Origin: Lachnospiraceae bacterium | GTDB taxonomy: Bacteria; Bacillota; Clostridia; Lachnospirales; Lachnospiraceae | DNA: 15,739 nt | Reading direction: 5' to 3' | NCBI GenBank assembly: GCA_024695225.1 | Contig: JAILIO010000167.1 | Span: forward strand, 1 to 15,739 | Shown: piece after piece, positions 1 to 8,165 of the stretch | Layout of the letters: each line of letters starts with the position of its first letter | Numbering within the stretch: position 1 is the stretch's first letter | Made by a program: the position numbers and the translations under genes | The notes under the pieces: model-generated | Seen by the model: only the letters and a program-made list of their open reading frames with translations | Told to the model about the DNA's origin: nothing | The model's database searches: none

Positions 1-834
1 GAACAGTCACTTAAGGAAAATGAGGAGTTCATCACCTGGGCGCTCAAGGAAGATGACGACATGATAAAGGCCATGTTCGGCGGCCATGCCCTCTTCACCA
101 TTTCCGACAGGACTTTTGAAAAGAGGGTGGAGATGAATAACGGCAGGACAGGTTTCCACATCCATGTGGCGGAGGGGATGAACGATGTCTATGACAGCAT
201 GGAGAAATACGGCTGCCTTCCGGTGGAGAGACTGATGTACAACAAGATCCTGGGGGAGAAGACCCTCCTCGGGCATTGTATTCATTTGTCACCCGGGGAG
301 ATGGAGATAATAAAGGAAACCGGCACCATGGTGGTGAACAATCCGGAGTCCAACATGGGCAACGCCGTGGGATGCGCCCCGGTGCTCAAAATGTTTGAGA
401 AGGGCATAACAGTTGGCATGGGGACAGACGCCTACACCCACGATATGCTGGAGAGCCTTAAGGTGTTCCTGATCATACAGAGGCACAATGCAGGGCTTCC
501 AAATGTGGCCTGGGGAGAGGATGTGACCATGCTCTTTGAGAACAACAGGAAGATATGCGCTAAATATTTCAAGAAGCCTCTCGGCATATTACAGAAGGGG
601 GCGGCCGCTGATGTGATCGTAATGGATTACCCGGCTTTCACTCCTTTCTCGGATGAAAACGTGGACGGACACATGATATTTGGCATGGAAGGTCACGACT
701 GCACCATGACCATGATAGACGGCAAGGTCCTGTACAGGGACAGGCAGTTTACCGTGACGGACAGGGAAAAGACGGACGCCTTTATCCTGGAAGAAAGCAA
801 AAAGCTCTGGGGGGAGCTGAACGGAGGTAAATGA
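1..834 (+). CDS. ssnA: SsnA-type amidohydrolase, C-terminal part (5' truncated by window edge)
   Basis: The frame is open from base 1, so the gene starts upstream; 277 residues are visible, against about 440 for E. coli SsnA (from memory). It belongs to the metal-dependent amidohydrolase (deaminase/cyclic amide hydrolase) superfamily. Numbering from the Met at 61, visible metal-site motifs are HIHVAE (33-38), LLGHCIH (69-75, strand-6 His), NPESNMG (94-100) and GMGTDA with the catalytic-type Asp123. The strand-1 HxH pair must lie outside the window. The C-terminus returns to the small beta-sandwich domain (DVIVMDYPAF, MIDGKVLYRDRQ). SsnA was named for a stationary-phase effect in E. coli and carries a 'selenium metabolism' label. 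Its place beside ygfK and a molybdenum hydroxylase fits hydrolytic deamination or ring opening of a purine-derived compound, which is inference. The stop is followed after 1 bp by ygfK, whose GGAGG ribosome site (823-827) lies inside this gene. Confidence 0.88.
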   Translation, partial: EQSLKENEEFITWALKEDDDMIKAMFGGHALFTISDRTFEKRVEMNNGRTGFHIHVAEGMNDVYDSMEKYGCLPVERLMYNKILGEKTLLGHCIHLSPGEMEIIKETGTMVVNNPESNMGNAVGCAPVLKMFEKGITVGMGTDAYTHDMLESLKVFLIIQRHNAGLPNVAWGEDVTMLFENNRKICAKYFKKPLGILQKGAAADVIVMDYPAFTPFSDENVDGHMIFGMEGHDCTMTMIDGKVLYRDRQFTVTDREKTDAFILEESKKLWGELNGGK

Positions 835-835
835 T

Positions 836-3745
836 ATGTCGGATCTTATGACGGGTATGTCCTACAGTGCGCTTCTAAGGCGTTATCTGTACGAATGTAA
901 GGAAAAAGACTGTGTAAAGCTCAAAGGAAAGAGACTTCCTCTTTTCAAAGGGTTCATAGAGAGTCCCTTCGGACCTGCAGCGGGACCCCACACTCAGATG
1001 GCGCAGAACATAGTGACCGCCTATATTTACGGCGCCAGGTTCTTTGAACTTAAGACTGTCCAAAAGATGGACGGGAGGGAACTGGCTGCCTGTGTGGCAA
1101 AGCCTTGCATAAGCTCCTATGACGAGGGCTATAACTGTGAGTGGAGTACGGAACTCACGGTGGGCGAGGCTATGGAGGAGTACATAAAGGCCTATTTTGT
1201 GATCAAACTCCTGGCCGCAGAAAAGGGTTTGGGGGATCCCGACGGTTTTGCCTTCAACATGTCCGTGGGTTACGACCTGGAAGGGATACGGGGAGAAAAG
1301 GTGGATACCTTTATCGAGAGCCTGAAGGATGCTTCCGATGTCCCCATTTTCAAAAGCTGTATGGAAGATTCTGTAAAAGCTGTATCCACGGGGCTCTTGA
1401 AAAAGGTTGACGAGAACTATGTGCGTTCCATATCCCCTGAGATATCAGATTCGGTGACCCTTTCAACCCTTCACGGCTGTCCCGCGGGGGAGATAGAGAA
1501 GATAGCGGCATACCTTATAAAGGAAAAGGGGCTGAACACCTTTGTCAAATGCAATCCCACTCTTCTGGGGTATGAGACCGCAAGAAAGATACTGGATGAG
1601 AACGGTTTTGACCAGGTGGCTTTCGACGATCACCATTTCAAAGAGGATCTGCAGTGGCAGGATGCGGTGCCCATGATAGAGAGACTGGGAAAACTGGCCA
1701 CTGAATGCAGCGTTGAGTTTGGAGTTAAGCTTACAAATACATTCCCTGTGGATGTGAAGAGAAATGAACTGCCATCTGAAGAGATGTACATGTCCGGGCG
1801 TTCTCTTTTCCCGCTGACTCTGACCCTTTCAAAGAGGATCACGGATCAGTTTGGCGGAAAGGTCAGGATCTCATTTTCCGGGGGAGCTGACAGGCACAGT
1901 ATCAGGCGCCTGTACGACGCGGGGATCTGGCCTGTCACCATGGCCACCACACTCTTAAAGCCCGGAGGGTACAGAAGATTCAGGGATATGGCTGGGGAAT
2001 TTAGTAACGCCAGTTATTCCGAATTCAAGGGGGTATCCGCCGATGCGGTTTCCAAGCTTTTGGAGGACACCGCGAAGGATCCCCGTTACAAGAGACCCAT
2101 CAAGGGGATACCGGACAGAAAGAACGGAAAGCCCCTTCCTCTTTTCGACTGTTACACGGCGCCCTGTTCCTCAGGCTGTCCCATCTGTCAGGATATTCCC
2201 GCCTATGTGGACGCCATGGAGAGAGGGGATGCAGTGGAGGCGCTGAACATTATCACCGACAGGAATCCGCTGCCTTTTACCACCGGCTCCATCTGCCCCC
2301 AGACCTGCGCGAAAAAGTGTATGAGAAATCACTACGAGAGCGCGGTAAATATAAGGGATACGAAACATAAAGCGGCAGTTTCCGCATTTGATGAACTGAT
2401 GAAGAGCAGGAACCGCGCGGTTGGCGGAGATCCGGGTAAGGCGGCCGTCATAGGAGCGGGCCCCGGAGGGCTTGCAGCTGCCTATTTCCTCAGCAGGGGA
2501 GGATTCGATGTCACGATCTTTGAGAAGGAGCAGAACCCCGGGGGAACAGTCAGGAATGTGATACCCGATTTCAGGGTAAATGACAACGAAACGGAAATGG
2601 ATGTGAAGATAGCCCTTTCCTATGGTGCAAAACTGGAAACCGGGAAGGAGATAAAAGATTTAATCCGTCTTAAAGAAAACGGGTATGATTTTATGATCCT
2701 GGCCAATGGGGCTGAAAAGCCGGGAGATCCCGGGCTTGAATACGGGGAAACCCTGGATGCCCTTGATTTTCTGAGGCGCATAAGAGAGGGAAGAGATATA
2801 CCGGAAGCCGGCTCCATAGCGGTTATCGGCGGCGGAAATACCGCCATGGACTGCGCAAGGGCCGCAAAGAGGCTGCAGGGGGCTGAGAAGGTATCCCTTG
2901 TCTACAGGAGGACAAGGAGATATATGCCCGCAGATGAGGAAGAACTGGAGGAAGCACTGGAAGACGGTGTGGAATTCCTGGAGAACCTGGCACCCGTGGG
3001 ATTCAGGGACGGTGTCCTGAAATGCCGTGTGATGAAGGCGGGAGAGATGGATGCCTCGGGCCGTCCGAAACCTGTGGACACAGGTGAGACCGTGGAAATA
3101 AAGGCAGATCTGTTGATAAGCGCCGTGGGAGAGAGGACTGATGCAGAGCTTTTAAAGCGCGCTGGCGCATCTCTCAACGAAAAGGGACTTCCGGTGCTGA
3201 ACGAATACAACGAGACCACAGTTCACGGACTCTATGTGGTGGGGGATGCGGCAAAGGGCCCTGCCACCGTGGTGAAGGCCATAGCCTCAGCAATGAAGAC
3301 CGCAGAACACATAACAGGCGTTTCTTCCGAATACAGGCATAAACTTCCCTATGGGGCGGAAAAGGAATATCTCCACAAGAGAGGAGTCCTCAAAGAAGAC
3401 TTACATGAGGAACCTGACAACAGATGTCTCGGATGTCCTTATATCTGCGGAGTCTGCGCGGAGGTTTGTCCCAACAGGGCCAATATCGTGATCGAAGGAC
3501 AGATCCTGCATCTGGACAGCCTGTGCAACGAGTGCGGAAACTGCGCTGTTTTCTGTCCTTACGACGGAAAACCCTACAAGGACAAGTTTACCCTTTACTC
3601 TTCAAAGGAGGCTTTTGATGAGGGGGACAATGAAGGATTTTATCTAGATGACAGCGGAAAGACAGTGATGAGGCTGAACGGCAACTCTCCCGAGGTATCA
3701 AAGCTTGTGGAAGCGGTAGTCACCAGGTACAGATATCTGCTGTAA
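836..3745 (+). CDS. ygfK: YgfK-type flavin/iron-sulfur oxidoreductase ('putative selenate reductase subunit')
   Basis: A 969-residue protein, close to the roughly 1030 of E. coli YgfK (from memory). Residues ~35-400 form a dihydroorotate/dihydropyrimidine-dehydrogenase-like barrel: PFGPAAGP near the start, STLHGCPAGE at 210-219 with Cys215 as a possible acid/base residue, and SGGADRHSIRRLYDAGIWPV later. An all-helical Fe-S domain follows with Cys439, 444, 448 and 451 and then SICPQTCAKKC. Next is a GltD-like region with a GxGxxG FAD site (540-545), a second dinucleotide site GGGNTAMD (665-672) and the flavin-closing GLYVVGDAAKGP. The C-terminus holds a two-cluster ferredoxin: Cys864/867/871/874/878 and Cys897/900/903/907. 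It is probably cytoplasmic, as no signal peptide or membrane segment is seen. The 'selenate reductase' name is historical. With the FAD-less Mo hydroxylase next door, a role in NAD(P)H-linked redox of a heterocycle is more likely, by inference. Start chosen from GGAGG eight bases before the ATG. Confidence 0.9.
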   Translation: MSDLMTGMSYSALLRRYLYECKEKDCVKLKGKRLPLFKGFIESPFGPAAGPHTQMAQNIVTAYIYGARFFELKTVQKMDGRELAACVAKPCISSYDEGYNCEWSTELTVGEAMEEYIKAYFVIKLLAAEKGLGDPDGFAFNMSVGYDLEGIRGEKVDTFIESLKDASDVPIFKSCMEDSVKAVSTGLLKKVDENYVRSISPEISDSVTLSTLHGCPAGEIEKIAAYLIKEKGLNTFVKCNPTLLGYETARKILDENGFDQVAFDDHHFKEDLQWQDAVPMIERLGKLATECSVEFGVKLTNTFPVDVKRNELPSEEMYMSGRSLFPLTLTLSKRITDQFGGKVRISFSGGADRHSIRRLYDAGIWPVTMATTLLKPGGYRRFRDMAGEFSNASYSEFKGVSADAVSKLLEDTAKDPRYKRPIKGIPDRKNGKPLPLFDCYTAPCSSGCPICQDIPAYVDAMERGDAVEALNIITDRNPLPFTTGSICPQTCAKKCMRNHYESAVNIRDTKHKAAVSAFDELMKSRNRAVGGDPGKAAVIGAGPGGLAAAYFLSRGGFDVTIFEKEQNPGGTVRNVIPDFRVNDNETEMDVKIALSYGAKLETGKEIKDLIRLKENGYDFMILANGAEKPGDPGLEYGETLDALDFLRRIREGRDIPEAGSIAVIGGGNTAMDCARAAKRLQGAEKVSLVYRRTRRYMPADEEELEEALEDGVEFLENLAPVGFRDGVLKCRVMKAGEMDASGRPKPVDTGETVEIKADLLISAVGERTDAELLKRAGASLNEKGLPVLNEYNETTVHGLYVVGDAAKGPATVVKAIASAMKTAEHITGVSSEYRHKLPYGAEKEYLHKRGVLKEDLHEEPDNRCLGCPYICGVCAEVCPNRANIVIEGQILHLDSLCNECGNCAVFCPYDGKPYKDKFTLYSSKEAFDEGDNEGFYLDDSGKTVMRLNGNSPEVSKLVEAVVTRYRYLL

Positions 3746-3792
3746 AATTGTGGCCTGAAGCCTGCAGAGATGTGAGCAGGTCATCTGGTGGG

Positions 3793-3900
3793 TCAGGCGG
3801 TAAGTGCAGACCACTTGAGAAACTGAAAGATCAGATGAAACCTGCAGGCCGGAGTCATCCTGTGCGGCACGAAGTAAGTGCAGACCGATCAGGCGGTAAG
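3793..3900 (+). repeat. Short direct repeats in the ygfK-xdhD gap
   Basis: The 203-base gap between ygfK and the hydroxylase holds no credible gene. It contains two interleaved exact direct repeats: TCAGGCGGTAAG at 3793-3804 and 3889-3900, and GTAAGTGCAGACC at 3800-3812 and 3874-3886. Weak stems are also present, for example CCTGC (3761-3765) with GCAGG (3776-3780). No terminator-like stem with a T run is visible, so readthrough from ygfK into the next gene is expected. The function is unknown; they could be remnants of an intergenic repeat element. Confidence 0.6.
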
Positions 3901-3948
3901 GGTTTTGTCACCTGATAACATGCGTGATTAAATGATGGAGATTCGTAT

Positions 3949-6549
3949 ATGAATGAAGGAAATTTGAAACCCGGGGCCGCCGGCCCTTGGAACTTCAAGG
4001 TAAACGGAAAAGAGGTCACCTGTAGGGCGGATGTGTCCCTGCTTTCATTTTTAAGGGACGAGCTGGGCATAACCTCCGTAAAAGACGGCTGTTCCGAGGG
4101 AGTGTGCGGAGCATGCACGGTCCTCATAGACGGGAAAAAGGTGAAATCCTGTGTGATGAAGACCTCGAAACTGGAGGGAGCGGATATCCTGACTGTGGAA
4201 GGGATAGCTGCAGATGAGATGAAGGTGTATGAGCACTGTTTTGCCGAGGCAGGAGCGGTGCAGTGCGGATTCTGCATACCCGGCATGATCATTTCCGCAA
4301 AATGTCTTTTGGACCTGAACCTGAATCCCACGGTGGAGGACATAAAACAGGCCATAAACGGGAATCTGTGCCGCTGCACGGGCTATAAAAAGATCGAGGA
4401 AGCCATACTCATGGCGGCGGATTTCCTGAGGGAGAAGAGGGAGATCCCGAAAGACCCGGATTCCATCACCATGGATATGAGGGCAAAGAGGATAGATGCC
4501 GCAGAGAAGGTGAACGGTACCGGCAAATATACCGATGACATACAGCTTCCCGGGATGCTTTACGGAGGCCTTGTGTTTTCCAAATATCCCAGAGCCCGCA
4601 TCGATCGGATAGATGTGTCAAAAGCAGAGGCCCATGCCGATTGTCTAAAGGTGCTGACTAAGAAGGACGTCCCCTGTAACATCATCGGTCATATCAAGCA
4701 GGACTGGGAAGTCATGCTGGGAGAGGGTGACATCACAAAATATGTGGGAAATGTGATGGCTATGGTCATCACCGACAAGAAAGAAAAACTTGACGAGATC
4801 AGGAAACTGGTTGACATAACTTATACGGAACTGGAGCCCGTGACCTCTCCCTTCGATGCTCTAAAGGGGGATGCGCCCCTTATCCACGAGGATGGAAACG
4901 TGATGAGCAGGTCCGTCCTGAAGCGGGGAAATGCGGATCAGGCCATAAAAGAGTCCAAATATGTGGTCACCAGGAAATACAAGACCTCCTGGCAGGAACA
5001 CGGGTTCATGGAACCCGAATGCTCAGTGGCTCTTCCCGAAGGGGACGGCCTTCTGATCTATACAGGCTGTCAGTCGATATACGATGTGCAGAGGGAGTGC
5101 GCAAAGATGCTCGCCCTTCCCCAGGAAAAGGTCCATGTGCACGCAGCCCTTGTGGGAGGCGGCTTTGGCGGCAAGGAAGACATGTCAGTCCAGCAGTATG
5201 CTGCCCTGGGAGCCTGGCACATGAAGAAACCCGTGAAGGTCAGGTTCACCAGGCAGGAGTCCCTTAACCACCATGTGAAGCGCCATCCCATGGAGATGGA
5301 GTTCACCACAGCCTGTGATGAGAACGGGCATCTGACCGCAATGAAGGGGATAATAATAGCAGACACCGGAGCCTATGCTTCTCTCGGCGGTCCTGTGCTG
5401 GAGAGAGCCTGCACTCATGCTGCGGGACCTTACAACTTCAAGAACCTGGACATCTTCGGGATGTCTGTCTACACAAACAACGTGGTTTCCGGGGCGTTCC
5501 GGGGCTTTGGAGTCACCCAGAGCTGCTTTGCCCAGGAGATGAACATAAATCTGCTGGCCGAGAAGGTGGGGATAGATCCCTTCGAGATGAGGCGGATAAA
5601 TGTGATAAAGCCCGGGGATATCCTTCCCAACGGTCAGAAGGCGGAGCCCGACACAAATATGGCAGCCTGCCTGGACCTTTTAAAAGACGAATATTATGCA
5701 AATAAGTACGCCGGCATAGCCTGCGGGTTCAAAAACTCAGGCACCGGCATGGGCAAGCAGGACATTGGAAGAGTCCTCCTCTCAGTTGAGAAGGGGCTGA
5801 TACATATAAGGACCTCCGCAGCCTGTATGGGACAGGGCATCGGACAGATGGTGCTGACTGAGATCTGCCATGTGACAGGCTTAAGTCCGTCCTTATTTGT
5901 CTTTGAGGACGCTGATACCGTAAGGACTCCCGATGCGGGCACATCAACCGCTTCAAGGCAGACAGTGATGACAGGTGAAGCCGCAAGGCAGGTGGGAGAG
6001 AAACTGAAGGCAGCCCTTGAGGCGCACAGCCTTGATGAGCTGGAGGGACAGGAATTCTTCGGGGAGTTCTCAGCCATTACAGATCCCCTCGGGGCTGAGA
6101 AGGAGAACCCGGTGAGTCATATCTCTTATTCATACGGGGCCCAGCTGATCATCCTGGATGATAACGGAAAGATCAAAAAGGCAAAGGCCGCCTTTGATGT
6201 GGGCGTTCCCGTGAACATTCAGTCCGTGGAAGGGCAGATAGAAGGCGGGATGGTCATGGGCATAGGCTACGGAGTGACCGAAAAGTTTGAGTGCGTGGAG
6301 GGATACCCCAAGAGCCGTTTCGGGACCATAGGCTTCATGAGATCGGGAAATGCCCCTGAACTTGAGGTGGTTCTGGCGAGGCCTGCAGAGGAAGACAAAC
6401 TCCCTTATTCACTTGGGGCCAAGGGATGCGGGGAATTGTGCATGATACCCACAGCTCCCGCCTGTGCGCTGGCTTATTACAAATACGACGGGGGATTCAG
6501 GCAGTCGCTGCCCCTGGAAAACACCCCGTACAGCCCGGCGAAGAAGTGA
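3949..6549 (+). CDS. xdhD: XdhD-type molybdenum hydroxylase: [2Fe-2S] domain fused to molybdopterin-binding subunit
   Basis: Member of the xanthine oxidase family, 866 residues. Residues ~14-155 are the two-cluster [2Fe-2S] module: Cys48, 53, 56 and 68 (CSEGVCGAC...C) and Cys106, 109, 141 and 143 (QCGFC...CRC). Residues ~165-866 are the molybdopterin-cytosine-dinucleotide subunit: QEHGFMEPE, GGGFGGKE, AFRGFG, GMGQGI, TSTASRQT and GAKGCGE with Glu829 as the expected catalytic base. There is no FAD domain between them, as in E. coli XdhD (956 residues, from memory) and unlike xanthine dehydrogenase proper, so electrons must pass to another protein; YgfK is the obvious candidate. No in-frame TGA occurs; any selenium would be the labile cofactor type known for some relatives. 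The likely reaction is hydroxylation (or its reverse) of a purine or similar N-heterocycle; the substrate cannot be read from sequence. GGAG at 3937-3940 lies eight bases before the ATG. Confidence 0.9.
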   Translation: MNEGNLKPGAAGPWNFKVNGKEVTCRADVSLLSFLRDELGITSVKDGCSEGVCGACTVLIDGKKVKSCVMKTSKLEGADILTVEGIAADEMKVYEHCFAEAGAVQCGFCIPGMIISAKCLLDLNLNPTVEDIKQAINGNLCRCTGYKKIEEAILMAADFLREKREIPKDPDSITMDMRAKRIDAAEKVNGTGKYTDDIQLPGMLYGGLVFSKYPRARIDRIDVSKAEAHADCLKVLTKKDVPCNIIGHIKQDWEVMLGEGDITKYVGNVMAMVITDKKEKLDEIRKLVDITYTELEPVTSPFDALKGDAPLIHEDGNVMSRSVLKRGNADQAIKESKYVVTRKYKTSWQEHGFMEPECSVALPEGDGLLIYTGCQSIYDVQRECAKMLALPQEKVHVHAALVGGGFGGKEDMSVQQYAALGAWHMKKPVKVRFTRQESLNHHVKRHPMEMEFTTACDENGHLTAMKGIIIADTGAYASLGGPVLERACTHAAGPYNFKNLDIFGMSVYTNNVVSGAFRGFGVTQSCFAQEMNINLLAEKVGIDPFEMRRINVIKPGDILPNGQKAEPDTNMAACLDLLKDEYYANKYAGIACGFKNSGTGMGKQDIGRVLLSVEKGLIHIRTSAACMGQGIGQMVLTEICHVTGLSPSLFVFEDADTVRTPDAGTSTASRQTVMTGEAARQVGEKLKAALEAHSLDELEGQEFFGEFSAITDPLGAEKENPVSHISYSYGAQLIILDDNGKIKKAKAAFDVGVPVNIQSVEGQIEGGMVMGIGYGVTEKFECVEGYPKSRFGTIGFMRSGNAPELEVVLARPAEEDKLPYSLGAKGCGELCMIPTAPACALAYYKYDGGFRQSLPLENTPYSPAKK

Positions 6550-6550
6550 T

Positions 6551-6621
6551 ATTCTGTAAGACAGAATCTGCAGAGCCCGGAAGTTAAGTTTCGGGGGATT
6601 TCCCTGCGGACCTGCGGGGAA
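6551..6621 (+). other. Three consecutive RNA hairpins between xdhD and the PLP gene
   Basis: Three stems follow one another in 71 bases. The first is ATTCTGT (6551-6557) with ACAGAAT (6561-6567), 7 bp and a 3-base loop. The second is CCCGGAA (6576-6582) with TTTCGGG (6589-6595), 7 bp including one G-U and a 6-base loop. The third is 6600-6608 with 6613-6621, 9 bp including two G-U pairs and the tetraloop GACC. None is followed by a T run, so they do not look like intrinsic terminators. They may mark an mRNA processing or stability site that sets different expression of the two operon halves, which is inference. Confidence 0.5.
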
Positions 6622-6680
6622 GTGATCTCTATATGAAAGTGATCTCTATATGAAAGTGATCTGCGAAAGCAGCTATGAAA
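6621..6680 (+). repeat. 17-bp tandem repeat (2.4 copies), GTGATCT...ATATGAA family
   Basis: The 17-base unit AGTGATCTCTATATGAA occurs exactly at 6621-6637 and 6638-6654. A third, diverged copy begins AGTGATCTGCGAAA at 6655 and again ends in a TATGAAA at 6674-6680. The array runs directly into the ribosome site of the next gene. Related units precede ygeW (see 10771-10876), so this appears to be a family of short intergenic repeats rather than chance slippage. Confidence 0.65.
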
Positions 6681-6684
6681 GGAG
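6678..6684 (+). promoter_or_regulatory. Ribosome binding site deciding the PLP-gene start
   Basis: AAAGGAG ends 11 bases before the ATG at 6696. The earlier in-frame ATG at 6675 has no purine-rich site upstream (CTGCGAAAGCAGCT) and itself overlaps this one. The start is therefore placed at 6696, although 6675 cannot be excluded. Confidence 0.6.
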
Positions 6685-6695
6685 ACATACAGGAA

Positions 6696-8165
6696 ATGGT
6701 AAAGATCGATCTGAGCGTTAAACCTGAAGGAAGGAAACACAATATCCGGAAAGCCCGTGAAAACGGCATCGTGATCCCCAAGTTCTCACAGATGCAGGAT
6801 CCGTCCCTTATCCCTGACAGCATAAAGGACAGACTTAAGAATGTGGGGCTCTGGGATGTGGACCCCCTGAACCTCTTCAGGATATCCTGGAAGAATGAGG
6901 CAAAGGAAAAGGGAGGTCTCTTTAAGGATGTGCCAAACTTCGTGGAGATCCCTTCCTCCATCTCAGGGGTGCCCTGCAGGATCATAGCGATGGCAGGCAA
7001 ATGGTTCCCCACAGGCTGTCACAAGGTGGGCGCCTCCTTCGGGTGTCTCATCCCCAGGCTTGTGACCGGACAGTTTGACAGCACCTATCATCATGCGGTA
7101 TGGCCTTCCACGGGAAATTACTGCAGGGGCGGCGCCTTCAACTCCAAACTCCTTTCCTGTAAGGGAATAGCGATCCTGCCTGAGGATATGTCCAGGGAGC
7201 GCTTCGACTGGCTTAAGAGCATAGGAGCGGAAATAATAGCAACCCCCGGATGTGAATCCAACGTGAAGGAGATCTTTGACAAGACAAATGAACTCAAGCA
7301 GCAGGACAACATGATGATCTTCAACCAGTTCGCCGAGATGGGAAATCCCCTTTGGCACTACAATGTGACGGGAAACGCCCTGGCAGACCTTTTTGAAGCC
7401 GTGAAGAAACCGGGACAGAGACTTTCCGGCGCCTGCTTTACATCCGGCTCCGCAGGCACCATGTCAGCGGGTGATCTCCTCAAGGAAAAGTATCCTGAGA
7501 TGAAACTGGCAGTGGGCGAGTCAGCCCAGTGTCCCACCATCCTGGACAACGGCTTTGGAGGCCACAGGATAGAGGGCATAGGGGACAAGCACATCCCCTG
7601 GATACACAATGTGAGAAATACCGACATGGTCATAGATATAGACGATAATGATCCCCTTCGCATACTGAGGCTCTTCAACCTCCCTGAGGGACAGGCGTTC
7701 CTTAAGAAACATGGGATCACTGACGAGCTGATCTCCATCCTGCCCTGGCTCGGCATATCCGGCATTGCAAATATGCTCTGCTGCATAAAGATGGCCAAAT
7801 ATTATGAATTCAATGAGAATGATGTGGTTATGACCGTTCTCACCGATTCGGCGGTGATGTATGAATCCAGGATAAAGGAAATGAACGAAGAGCACGGTGC
7901 ATATACCGAGTTTGAGGCGGAGAAGGACCACGCCCTGTATCTCCTGAACCAGAAGACCGATCTCATGATGGAACTGACCTACGCCGACAGGAAGAGGGTC
8001 CACAATCTCAAGTATTACACCTGGGTGGAGCAGCAGGGAAAGACGGTGGACGACCTGAACGCCCTCTGGTACGACAGGGAAGGCACATGGGATGCGGTCC
8101 ACAGGCAGGTGGAAGACATCGACCGCATGATAGATGAGTTCAACGCGGAGGCGGGTGTCATATGA
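6696..8165 (+). CDS. Fold type II PLP-dependent enzyme of unassigned function (cysteine synthase/thiolase-like)
   Basis: 489 residues from the preferred start (496 if the ATG at 6675 is used). The fold type II PLP signature is clear but atypical. GCHKVGAS carries the probable Schiff-base Lys110. STGNYCRGG (138-146) matches the substrate-carboxylate loop. TSGSAGTMSAG (249-259) is the glycine-rich phosphate loop, and LTDSAVMYESR near residue 390 may supply the Ser that contacts the pyridine nitrogen. It is longer than cysteine synthase (~310) or YgeX (~400) and lacks the NAFK lysine motif of YgeX, so it is not an obvious diaminopropionate ammonia-lyase. I infer a lyase, ammonia-lyase or thiolytic step on an amino-acid intermediate of the pathway. 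The beta subunit of the 2-amino-4-oxopentanoate thiolase (OrtB) is a possible relative that I could not test. The stop overlaps the next start by 4 bases (ATGA), so the two products are probably made in step and may form a complex. Confidence 0.85.
   Translation: MVKIDLSVKPEGRKHNIRKARENGIVIPKFSQMQDPSLIPDSIKDRLKNVGLWDVDPLNLFRISWKNEAKEKGGLFKDVPNFVEIPSSISGVPCRIIAMAGKWFPTGCHKVGASFGCLIPRLVTGQFDSTYHHAVWPSTGNYCRGGAFNSKLLSCKGIAILPEDMSRERFDWLKSIGAEIIATPGCESNVKEIFDKTNELKQQDNMMIFNQFAEMGNPLWHYNVTGNALADLFEAVKKPGQRLSGACFTSGSAGTMSAGDLLKEKYPEMKLAVGESAQCPTILDNGFGGHRIEGIGDKHIPWIHNVRNTDMVIDIDDNDPLRILRLFNLPEGQAFLKKHGITDELISILPWLGISGIANMLCCIKMAKYYEFNENDVVMTVLTDSAVMYESRIKEMNEEHGAYTEFEAEKDHALYLLNQKTDLMMELTYADRKRVHNLKYYTWVEQQGKTVDDLNALWYDREGTWDAVHRQVEDIDRMIDEFNAEAGVI

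Noticed and set aside
1141..1410. 89-codon + strand frame inside ygfK, and similar frames inside xdhD
   Set aside because: They are out of frame within genes that have full domain support, and lack ribosome sites or family motifs.
3905..3933. TTGTCA, 17 bases, TTAAAT: a sigma-70-like promoter ahead of xdhD
   Set aside because: Transcription would begin at about 3940, cutting away the GGAG ribosome site at 3937-3940, and the -10 matches only 4 of 6. Readthrough from ygfK explains expression better.
836..6549. Selenocysteine (in-frame TGA) in the 'selenium metabolism' genes
   Set aside because: Both reading frames are uninterrupted, with no in-frame TGA. Any selenium link would be a cofactor form, not selenocysteine.
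6633..6653. Tiny frame MKVISI ending in ATGA overlap with a second ATG at 6650
   Set aside because: It arises from the 17-bp tandem repeat, has no good ribosome site, and the peptide has no features of an attenuator leader.
6675..6695. Upstream ATG at 6675 as start of the PLP gene
   Set aside because: No Shine-Dalgarno ahead of it, and the natural AAAGGAG site lies inside those seven codons and serves the ATG at 6696.
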